64,000 nt of DNA from Shinisaurus crocodilurus (taxonomy: Eukaryota > Chordata > Lepidosauria > Squamata > Shinisauridae). The stretch is from positions 210,346,715-210,410,714 of the forward strand of contig CM037877.1 in the NCBI GenBank assembly GCA_021292165.1, read 5' to 3'. This document shows positions 23,178 through 33,800 of this stretch, one piece after another. Position numbers and translations under genes: made by a program. Below the pieces are notes generated by a model. That model was not told the DNA's origin. It saw only the letters and a program-made list of their open reading frames with translations, and ran no database searches. Every line of letters begins with the position of its first letter. Within the stretch, counting starts at the first letter, position 1.

Positions 23178-24163
23178 CAGGGGTGCAGAAGAACCTCAAG
23201 CCAGGGGGGCCAAATCTGGCCCCCTGGAGTCCCCATATGCAGGGCCGGTGCTACCGCTAGGCCAACTAGGCTGTTGCCTAGGGCGCGTAGCGGAAGAGGG
23301 CGCAGAACGCTGCATTCCTCTTCGCTGCCGGCGCGCTCCTGCCCTGCCCGCCCGCCTCTCCAAGAAAGCTAGGTCAGTGCGGGGGATTGCGCCCGGAGTA
23401 GTGGTGGGGCCGAGCCTGGGCGCCTCCCCCCTTGCCTCGCCTCCATGCCGCCTCCCCCCCACCTCACCTCGCCTCTGCGCCGCCTCCCCCCCACCTCGCC
23501 TCGCTTCTCCTCCGCGCCGCCTCCCCCCCGACACCTACCTTCTCCGCGCTGTTTCCGGAGCCCCGCCCGCGCTCTGTTTTGGCAGGAAGAACCAGGGCAA
23601 CAGGGCTTAAACAGCCCTGTTGCTCTGGTTTCCCCCGGCCAAAAACAGAGCGCGGGGGTCCCTTTTCGGAGGAGGCGTGGGAAGGTAGGTGGGGGGCGGC
23701 AGCGGCAGTGTGCGGGGGGGGGGTCTGGTGGCGGCGGGGGGGCGGGAGGTTGCAGAGCAGGGCTGCTTTCCAGAGCCCCCCCCACAGCACGAGAGGGGGG
23801 GCACTAAATATAATTTAGCCTAGGGCGCCAAACTGCCCTGCACCGGTCCTGCCCATATGGCCCTCTGGGGATCCCCAGAGGGCCATGTCCCCTTCCCCTG
23901 GCCTCACCCCTTTCCCCCAACCAACAATTATTTGGTGGTTTCCATCTTTTGTGCAGTTTCCCCCTCATTCTAAAAATTTGAAATGCCTCTCCTAATGTGT
24001 AATTACTGGCAGGAAGCACTTTAAGCTAATCTATGCTGGTACTGTTGGTATGTTTGGCCCCGCTCCTTTTGCCTCTGGCCCCGCCCACCACTGGAATGCG
24101 GCTCCTGAGATCTTCTCTGAAATGGAATTTGGCCCTTGGACTGAAAGAGGTTCGAAACCCCTG
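23178..24163. mobile_element. hAT-like element, outer copy
   Basis: The left end caggggtgcagaa and right end gaaacccctg are short inverted partners. Flanks (acgtatag and tcacatag) match only partly. A second copy, reversed, is at 28690-29407. A younger hAT is inserted at 23240-23851. Confidence 0.6.
23240..23851. mobile_element. hAT-type nonautonomous element nested in an older one
   Basis: Ends cagggccggtgc and gcaccggtcctg form a 12-base terminal pair with one mismatch. The 8-bp flank cccatatg is exact on both sides (23232-23239 and 23852-23859). The interior is GC-rich, includes the block shared with 22917-23080 and a hairpin at about 23568-23656. No transposase is present. Confidence 0.88.
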
Positions 24164-24475
24164 TCACATAGTTGTAGTGTTTGCAATTGTTTGTCGTCTT
24201 GGAAATCACAGCACTGAATGATAGAATTAAAAAATCTGTAAAAAAATATATGAAGCTAAAGCATTTCAAACTACATTCAGCATTAGGAAGCCAATGCCCC
24301 CAGCAGGGCAAAAAGGCTGTCTGAAGGATGTTGATGTCCCTGTTTTGGTGGCTGACTTTTTGAGGGGGAGAGGTTTTGCACCTGAAATCCCCAAGCCAAA
24401 GCAAGACAAATATATCTCTACCATATTCAAGCTATTAATGTTTAAGGAAGCAATAACATACTAGTTAGATAATGG

Positions 24476-25268
24476 GTGGGGTTGCACGTAACACTTAAGC
24501 CACTCCGCAAATAACCAACAGTGGGTTGGTTGCTCGCAGGACAATCACAGTGCAGCCATCAGACGACTGGGATCACTGGGAGTTATTCCACCCCTCCTTC
24601 CCCCTCCGTGCTCCACCCGGTATCTGAGGGGACTTGGCAGCTAAAGCTGCCTTGCTCCTCTCCCCACTGCGATTGTGAGCCCTTTTTCGCTGGCAAGAAC
24701 AAAAAATTAACGAAAATATTTGTGCAAATTTCTTGCACTTAAAAATAACATTTTTAAAAGTGGCAAACCAGTGAGAGTCCCTCCGATGTGCTGCTTGGGC
24801 ACTTTGGAAGGGCTGTCACTGGATGTCATCTCGGAGATTGCAAAAAGAGATTTCTCATGGGGGGCAAAGGGGGGGGGGAAGTTGCAGCGAGTGAAAAAGG
24901 GCTTGCAGTTGCAGTGGTCAACACTGAGCCAGTGACAGTCACGCCACCATACCTCTTGGGCATTGGTGGGGCAGCTGTCACTGTTGGTGGCCCGGGTGAG
25001 CTCAGCAAGAATAGCAAGGGTTTTTTACCGCTCTTACTGAGTGGCTTGCTTGCTGCTTCCCTGTATCCACGATGGGGTCGGTTGCCTGGGTTTGGATGAC
25101 ACGACAACTCATTGTGGGTACAGCAACCCCAGGAACATGCCATGAGTTGTATAGGTGGCTTGTAGCCCACAAACAAGCTACCTAGCAGGAAGGAGTCTGG
25201 CTTCACATGACATGACAACCCACCATGGCTAATTACCCATGCTGGGTTGTGTTGTGTGAACCCAGTCA
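24476..25268. mobile_element. Foldback DNA element related to 15702-16940
   Basis: The left end reads ggggttgcacgtaacac and the right end gtgttgtgtgaaccc, inverted partners. The interior includes caacccaccatggc and a C-rich stretch ending in a bgatgggcttggca-like region shared with the other family members. No transposase and no clear flanking repeat was seen. Confidence 0.5.
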
Positions 25269-25831
25269 ATAAGTCTAACTGAGCAGGAATTGATGGTTTG
25301 TCATTGAATTCATTTGGAATGGGCTTTTCTTTTTTTTTAAGTTAAAAGTTATGGGCAAAGTTTGGTGGAAAATTATAGGCAACCCCTGGGTATCTTTCTG
25401 GATGGGGTTTGAACATCCAGCCCATTTGAGCTTGCCATCCATAATCTCTTGTTCAGACTGAACATAGTTGGCTTCCTTTATCTGTTTCTCACATGATTGT
25501 CCAAAATCATTTGGGAAGAACATGGAAGAATGGAACATTGACGGGGAGATAGCAAGGTCTTGGGTTGGCACCTGGAATGAACAGCAATGGTCCTAATTCT
25601 ATGCCACTGAACGTTTTCACTGCTCCTCCATCTGCTGCATCCAAAGCAGGAAGCTAAGGGCCAAGACAGATGTTTATCCAAATGAGGCTCACATACACTG
25701 TGAATGCGCTCTGCTTTTCATGTACTTAATGGTGAATCCAATGCTGCCTGCAAAATTGGTGAATCCAATGCTGCCTGGAACAAAGCACACCACAACCGGC
25801 TCTCTGAGATGGGAAGAAGTTGCAGCTACAG

Positions 25832-25966
25832 CAGGGGTGGGGAATGTGTGGCCTTCCAGATATTCTTGGACTGTAACTCCCATCAGCTCTAGCCAATGGT
25901 GAGGGATGATGGGAGTTGCAGTCTAACAACATCTGGAGGGACACATGTCCCCTCACCACCACCCTG
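25832..25966. mobile_element. hAT-type MITE
   Basis: Starts caggggtggggaatgtg and ends accaccaccctg, with the central cccatcag/gatgggagttg motif. Flanks agctacag (25824-25831) and agctactg (25967-25974) match at 7 of 8. Confidence 0.82.
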
Positions 25967-26356
25967 AGCTACTGGAGAGCATATCAGCATCAGCAGTAGC
26001 AAAGGGGCAGATGAGCGAGCCACCTCGTATGCTCTTTGCTCCTTCCCACTTGGAAATTTGTTCACCTGCTCCTTTGCTAAAACTGGGAAATGGAGTGACC
26101 CACAGCAAAGATGCACCTTGTCCATCTCAGGGAACTGGATGGGGGCACCATACCACAACAGGAGGAGGGAGAGGAGGAGGCAGCAGCAACGGAGCAGCTA
26201 GTGTCTGTAGCTTACCAGTGTACCAGCTACAGGCACACACCCATTAAAAAGAGAGCTTAAAGAACATCCACAGCATGTCACGCCTCCTTTGGATGTACAT
26301 CTGTTTTGGCCATACCTCCCCAGAACAAGTGCTCAAGTTGCCATATGAATACAGAT

Positions 26357-26362
26357 TTTAAT
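26357..26362 (-). promoter_or_regulatory. KLHDC8A: Candidate KLHDC8A poly(A) signal (ATTAAA)
   Basis: The minus strand reads ATTAAA about 1.3 kb after the stop codon. It is the first acceptable hexamer I noticed on that strand, with no transcript support. Confidence 0.25.
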
Positions 26363-26688
26363 TGTGCTACTTGCTAATTACTAACTAGGACTGCAACTGA
26401 ACCATCATACATCACTTGGATGACACTGACAATTTCAAGCTCCAGGCCGAAGTAAAGAAGGAAACAATATATGAAATACAATAAAAATAGCAGGCAAGAT
26501 TGCACCCAAGCTTTGTTGTTGCCATGGGCTATACAAAAAACCTGTTATGAGCTGAACCCATAACATTTCTGCTACACAATCACTGGCCGTATTAAGCTCG
26601 ATCTAGGTTGTGCATATGGCCCCTTGTGTGCCATGGCCTGAACCAAAACACTGGATATTAACAACTTGGATCGTGTGTGTACGTACAC

Positions 26689-26713
26689 GTGTGTGTGTGT
26701 GTGTGTGTGTGTG
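26689..26713. repeat. (GT)n microsatellite
   Basis: About twelve GT units, preceded by an interrupted stretch. Confidence 0.9.
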
Positions 26714-27646
26714 CACTGCAGAGACTGAAATCTTGGTCCATGGTGCAGAGGCATCCCGCTCCATAACCTGATTTCTTAGCTATGGCCTTTTAGCCTTCAG
26801 ACCGCTGGCAGAAGCAACACACAACTCTAATTGCAGGAACTGTCAGTCAAGGCATCAAATTGGTTGCTCTCTCACAGATATGTGTGTTTCACTATCCATC
26901 TAGCTGCATGATTAGGAAACTCGTTCAAGATGCTTTGAGCCCTGGATGCCTGGAAAACTAATGTCACAGCTGGGAACCTTTGGGGCTATGCACTGCTGCA
27001 GGGCTCCTACAGAAAGAAATTAAAGACTCCATCACCATCATGGCTGCGTTTCAAAGACCACTGGCGTATGCAAGCTCTAGTTCTGTGAGATATAGTTCTC
27101 TATGATTCTATTCTCAGTCCACAAAGGACACTTGGAAGAACCCGGCAGAGGTTCTTCCGATCCATCCAGAACATGTCATTTCAGAGGAAGACAGAACGGC
27201 CTCATAGTTCAGAGAAGATGCTCTTCCTCATTCTTGGCTGAGTGAAAACATCCTGCCTCCTGCTGGAAACGTTGACTGCTCTGTGGTGATGCTGGCATGA
27301 CACGTGCCTCAGCCATTCAGAGTTGAGAGAGTGAGGTGACTATAGCTTGGTCAGGCGGCGGAGCTCAACAATGCTTGCAAAGGTGACACTGTCACAAGGA
27401 AGAGCCTCTGCTAGCTAATAGAGCCACAAAACCGTGTTGCTACAAAGGGCAAGAAACTACCTTCTCCTAAATACACAGTGAAGGGAGTAACAGAAAAGGA
27501 GCAGAGGGGGAGGGACAGTGTAGGGAAGGTGTTGACTCTTTCTCTGTTGAGTAGCGCTGGCCCAACAATCAGAATTGCAGAGTGGCCAGTTTCTCAGGTG
27601 CTGGGCGTAGGCCCCTTTGTAGGGGGAGCATCTGGAGACAGGCCAG

Positions 27647-27840
27647 CTAGGAGTCAGAGACACACAGAGCTTCCACCGCATCGCTCAGGCCCTGATTCAC
27701 TCCACCTACTGCCAGAAGGCAGTTTTTTACCACAATGTTGGAGCAGGCACATCGTGGGGTGGGCATAGGTGGTAGGCTCTCCCATTTGTTCTTTCCAGGA
27801 TGAAAGGCTTCCGCTGATTCCAGAACAGTTGGTTGATTTC
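27647..27840 (-). CDS. KLHDC8A: KLHDC8A last coding exon
   Basis: Acceptor ATATATCAG, preceded by a long (CT)n tract. The 194 bases encode the final 64 residues and the TAG at 27649-27647: NQPTVLESAEAFHPGKNKW, PMPTPRCACSNIVVKNC, LLAVGGVNQGLSDAVEAL. Confidence 0.95.
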
Positions 27841-27842
27841 CT

Positions 27843-27895
<53 letters not shown>

Positions 27896-30800
27896 ACAAA
27901 AATATTAAGGCTACAAAGTGGACACTCAAACAGATACTTCATCATGCATGTCTACACTACAATTTAAATCCATTTCAAAACAAAACAAAAAGAAACTGGC
28001 TCCCAGTAAGGAAGCCTGAGAATTGTAATCTTCTGCTGTGGCTGGGAAACTGTAAGAATGAATTCTCAGCAACTCCACAAAATTTCAGTTTCCAGGATTC
28101 TTTGGGGCAGGGAGTGGAAGTGGGGGTAGCCGTGACAAGTTAAACCAGTTGACTTTTTTAGTGTTTTTGTTCTCCCAGACCAGGAAGGAGAATTGACTAC
28201 TTGTCATATTGAGGATAGGGACCAATTCCAGAAAAAGTCATTTCACTATATTCATAGTCCTGAATATGGACTATTGGTGCATCTCTCACTACAGAAAGGC
28301 AATTGGGTTGGTTCTGCATTGTGTTCATGTTCAGAGCTACAGAGATAGATCTGAATCTATGGCACTCCAACAGATATTTAGGCTACCTTGTATTTTTATT
28401 ACAATTAGGATGTGAGTTGTGTTTTTATTATTATTAGGATGTGAGTTGTGTGTTTGCCTTCTACATTCCAGTTATCTTTAGTTCTCCCATTTTTAACTTG
28501 GGTTATCCCTGAATCTACTTCAGCCCATGCATATATGTATGACTAGTCCCTTCTCAGTACATTTCATTAACCAGATGAAGTAGAATTTCACCTACAAAAT
28601 GGCCACACCATAGTAAGTCGCTCCCCAATGTGCTACAGCACTGTCTTTTTTGCACATGGGAGAGAACTCTGAAAGAGCCACTGAAGGCCATAGATTCGGA
28701 GTGCCAAAACTCTTTCAGCCTGAGGGTCAAATTCCATTCAAGAGAAGCTCTTGGGGGCTGCATCCCAGTGGTGGGTGAGGCCAGCCTAAAAAAAAAAAAA
28801 GGCGGGACCTAATGCAAAAAGGGTGGGGTCAAAACACCAGCACTTTTGGGCTTTCCTACACGATTGCTATATCTACTTTCAGTTTCGTTGCTGCACTGAG
28901 ATCCGAGCTCTACACAAAGAGCTCCTCTTTTCCTGTTTTTCTGCTACATAATCTCTAGGTGGAGCTGTGCTATAGCAGAATAGCTAAAATACACAAGGAA
29001 AAACAGCGCCATTTCCCCCATTCTAAAATAATACCCCATTTTCCCCGTTCTAAAAAAGCCCCAGGAAAGTGATCTGAAAAAACAGAAGCGAAACTGGAGG
29101 ATCATGTTGTCATCTAAAGAGCGCGTAAACAACCACGAGCAAGGAATCACGAGTGCATAATAAACGCCTCATGTAGAAATGCTCAACAGATTAAAGCTCT
29201 TACTGCCAGCAACTAAGCCTTAGGAGAGGCATTTCAACATTTTAGAATGGGAAAAAATTGTGCAAAAGCTGGGAAACCACCAAACAAGCAGGTGGGCGGT
29301 GAGTGGTGGAAGCCACTTGGTGATGTGAGGAAGAGGGCATGGTCATCTGGGGACCCCACTTAGGCCGGTTTTGGCCCCCGAGCCTGAGGTTCAACACGCC
29401 TGCCATAGATTCTATGCTGGTGGAGCAGGAACAAAGTGCTCAGTTTCGCCAGCCTGATTCACTTCCACACTGGCTGTGGAGAAAGTGCACAGCACAGGGA
29501 TGGGGCAGGGCTGAGGAGCAGGGGTGGAACTGAGGAAGGGCAGTTGGCAGGCAGGCGTGAAGGACTTTGCAGTCTAGCCGGTTCGCCACCCTTGGCATAG
29601 AGCACAGTAGCGGTAGCCATTTTTAATGAAAATATTCTTCCATAAACGACATGATGACTTCATGTTGAGGAGAGGGACAGGAATCATCCTCACCTAGTCC
29701 TCCAGCTATGATGATCCTTCCTTTCAAGTAGCCAGCTACAAAATCTGCCCGCCGTTTCTTCAGAAAGATGAGCGCTCAATCTTCGTCCAGCCCCCTGAAA
29801 ATTAACCAGAATGCCTGTTCAGCAATCACAATGGTTTCCATGACTGTTTGGAGATGTTTTAATTCTTTCAGTGAAACCACGACCCCATAATAACCCCAAG
29901 ATCAGGGAAATAAGAGAGGGCTTAGGTATGTGTGTGTGACTACAAGAGTATCCTACCTTTAGCACCCAAGCACTGCGCACAAACTATGTGTTGCATTCTG
30001 GGGGAATTAATATGGTGGTATGGCCAGTCCAGCCACCTGGGGTGGTACACCAGTCAGTGCCTCTATTGCTCAACAGGTGCCACCCCTACATCTGGTAAGC
30101 TTGGGGGGGGGCTGGCCTGCTGTTGGGGGGCACCAAAGGCAGCCCATTGGGGTTGGCTCCTCAAATCTAGAGCCAGTCCTGAGTGATAGAAAGCCAATTC
30201 TAGAATTTGAATCCATCTCATAAATGCTGCTCCACCCGAGCTATGCTGCTGCATTTATGGGGAGTGCATTAATTCACATGGGGAAGGTGGGAGTCCTGCA
30301 CCAGTGTTTGGTTGCGCAGGACTCCCACCTTCCGCACGTGTATACAGAGAACAACTGAGAAAATGCTTTGCCTCAGATCTTTTGCCTCTGATGAGAAAGA
30401 GGATGAGGAGCAATAGCAGCTGGTGACAATGATGGTGCGAAGGTAGACTCACTGAAGGAGGGGCCCCATTGAGGGTGTCTTGCCCAAGGGCCCTCCAAGG
30501 CCTGGAGCCAGCACTGATGCTCTTCCACATTGCCCATTGGCAAGGCTCTCCAACATGGTGCCTGCAGGCACCAATGTGCCCATAGTCCCCTCTCTTGGTG
30601 CCTGCCAGGGTTCTTGCCTCTCCTGGTTTTTATTTTATTACTTAAGAATTTTAAATTAAACCAGGTTGTCATTGTTTTTAACTGGGAGGCTGGTATGCTG
30701 AGAAGTAAAGTGCTGTCCTCCAGTGCCATCTTTATTTGGGTTCAAAAGAGTGCTTTTGTGTCTTGGAGCTCAGACCCCATCACTGCCTTGTAATGACTTT

Positions 30801-33800
30801 AATTTCTGGGAAATTAGTGTTTTGTGGTTGGCCATGCCCACCATGGCATCCATTTTGTGAGAGTGCTCACAACACTCTCAAAATTCTAATTGTGCCCACT
30901 AACCCAAAAGGGTAGGGGATCCCTGATTTAAGGCATGCATAATGGAAAACAGAGGGAGATCTGGGAAGAACATACCTTGCTCGATGTCAAAGATGTCCAC
31001 ATTCTTCATAAACTTGGGCTGACGGTACAACCTGCCCTGCCGCAACCCTCCAAGGCTGAAGATGTTGTTCTCTGTGCACACAAAGCTGGAGAAAGCCCTT
31101 TTGTTGGGGATGTTGGGAAATTTGGTCCATGACCTGGTCTCGGTGTCAAAGACTTCAAAGGCATTCACGGCATATTTGGATTGCCTTCCACCTAGGATGG
31201 AGAAGGGAGTATAGTGATGAGTCAGTTTGGGTCTACAGCAGGGCTCTCCAACCTTGGGTCCCCAGATGTTGCTGACCTACAGCTCCCAGCATACCCAGCC
31301 AGCATGGCTAATGGCAAGGGATTCCGGGTGCTGCAGTCCAGCAACATCTGGGGACCCAAGGTTGGAGAGCCCTGGTCTACAGCAAAATTTCGATATATTT
31401 TTAATCATTTGGGTGATTTCCCAAGAACAAGGGGAATGGGAGTCAAGGAGAGAGGAAAGGCAGGTAAAGAAGTGCTATTTTTATTGATTTATTTAAAATT
31501 ATTTCTAGGCTACCTTTAAGGGTAGAACCCACCCAAGGTAGTGTACGAGATAAAAGCCATACAATAAAAATTCCATAAATACATATTTCAGAGTTCCATA
31601 AAAATGGTGATCACCAATTTTAAAACTTAATAAAAACAGATATTATCATGAATGACCAGCAGCCCAAAACATTACGGGAAGGCCAGCGAAAAAGTTAAGG
31701 CCAGCTGATATTTATTTTTATTTATTTAGGCCACAATTCTATGCATGTTTAGACAGAAAAAAAGGCCTACAACTCCCACCATGCTGGAAGTTGTAGGCCT
31801 TTTTTCTGTCTAAACATGCATAGGATTGCACCTTTATTTGATTTGTACCCTGCCTTTCTCCCAAGAAAAATGGCACTCAAGTTGGCTATCAGAGGTAAGG
31901 TGATACGGTAAGGTGACATTAGTCCCTTCAAAAAAGATTCTATGTGTCTTCTTTTTTGTTACCACTAAGACTGTTAGGCATTGCATATTAGGGAGCAATC
32001 CTATCAGGATGCCTGTAAGTCCATTCTCTACAGAGCAAGAATGTGTTCTAAAATTCACCCGAACACTGAAAGGCATAACTAATCTGTGTTAAGTGAGCCG
32101 GAATATGCACTCTTCTTAAGAATTATCTTGCTAGGTTAGGCAAAACTCTACCTAGCCCAGCACTGTTTGGCAAGAATTCTAGCCACCATCAGGCACAAGG
32201 TGGTCCATCAGAAATTGGCCAGGAGACCACCAGTAGATTACCATCTCCTTCCTGCCCATCCCTAGTAGAAAAGGGACCTACACCTTACAATTAAACTTTT
32301 CACTCCTAGTTCCAAATACAGGGCGAAGTACATTGGAAGAGTATCACTTCCTGTAAGGGTCTCATGGAGGAAGCATGGCCTGTTGGTTGATTGATCAATA
32401 ACTGCAGATAAACAAAGACTGTCCATCTCAATTAGACTGAAACATTTCGCCACCTCTCCAGTTCAGCTGGCAAGGCTTTCTTAAGGTAAAATAAACAAAC
32501 ATTAGCATGGCTCCCTGCACAAGTTTCAAAATGCAATTTGATCACTAAAGTGCCCTTTGCATCATGCATGGCTGCCACAGAGTACGGATGCTGTCAGAAA
32601 GTAGCATGCCAGGAGAGCCTCCTCATTAAGCCTGCCGTGCGTGGAGAAAGTCCACGCTACAGGAGGGGATGGTCAGCAAGAGAGAAAAATCATAACATCT
32701 GTCAATGGGAAGGGAACATGATGATGAGCTGTAGAAAAGATTGATTTGGAGCCTGCCCTTTTAGGACGTAGCACCTGTCAAGTCCCTGGCTTTGCACAGA
32801 GCACATCCCCTCCCCATGGGGCAGCGCACACCATGCAGACTCAGCCAGCACTAGGAAGAATAGCCACTCCTCCCAGCACTGACTGAGTCCCCCGCAGCCC
32901 ACATCTCTCTCTGTTATCTCTGATCTCCCAACTGGGAGCAGGAGCAGCATGCAGGGGAATCCCTGCGGTTATCTCTAATCTCAGGTCGGAGATAACAGCA
33001 GGGAATCTTTTAGGGGAGATTCCTCCAGGGGATGGGGCTCAGAGGCCAAGTCTGGAGGAATCCAAGAAGGCTTTGCAGGTCAAATGGGGAAACTCTGGGG
33101 GTCGGATTAGGCCCATGGGCTGGAGGTTGTCCTATATTTTAGGTCAAAAGACATCTCCACCCACTATCATGGATCCTTATTAAGGACAGGAAAGTGCCAT
33201 CACTTCCATCTGGATCACCCTCCCATCTATTTTCCTCTGGTGCAGTGCAGGAAGAGAGTGAAAGAGCAAGGCTGTGAATGTAGAAAAAATGCCATTATCT
33301 GTAGGAGCTGCCACTTTTTTTCACTGGCTCTGCTCCTATGCATTTTAACAGTGGTCTGGGGCTGGAACTGAAATGTTACATGTGCTGCAGGGATGTTGAA
33401 AAATAGCACATCTGCATCAAGTTCTGCCCTACTCTCCCATAACAGCCTTTCCCAGTCTGGTGCCCTCCAGATCTTTTGGACTACAACTCCCAGCATTCCT
33501 AACCATTGGCCATGCTGATGGGAGTTGAAGTCCAGAACATCTGGAGAGCATCAGGTTGGGGAAGGCTGCTCCGTAACATGTAGGAACACACTCATCCCAT
33601 GATATGTTATCATAACCTTGTGAGTTTCCCTGCCTCTGCCAGTAGCAGTCAATGGATGGGAGCAGGGATGGGCCACCATTGGGCAGAGTGTCATGAAAGG
33701 GCAGCAAATTGTTACTTATTTACTATTATTGGGATGGGTCAAGACTAAATTAATTGAACTTTGGTCCCACTGAAATCAATGGGACAAGTTAGACATGACT

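Larger units (their letters stand above)
26000..27646. other. Region downstream of KLHDC8A, including its 3' UTR
   Basis: The 3' UTR on the minus strand must begin at 27646. A possible poly(A) signal is at 26357-26362. Apart from the (GT)n run no repeat was recognised. Confidence 0.4.

Noticed and set aside
23164..23818. Several long frames on both strands in the GC-rich stretch
   Set aside because: They are caused by C-rich repeats that lack stop codons. The predicted proteins are Pro/Arg-rich and lie inside a nonautonomous hAT element.
27654..27945. Frames encoding runs of SLSLSL or ERERER
   Set aside because: These are translations of the (GA)n microsatellite beside the KLHDC8A splice site.
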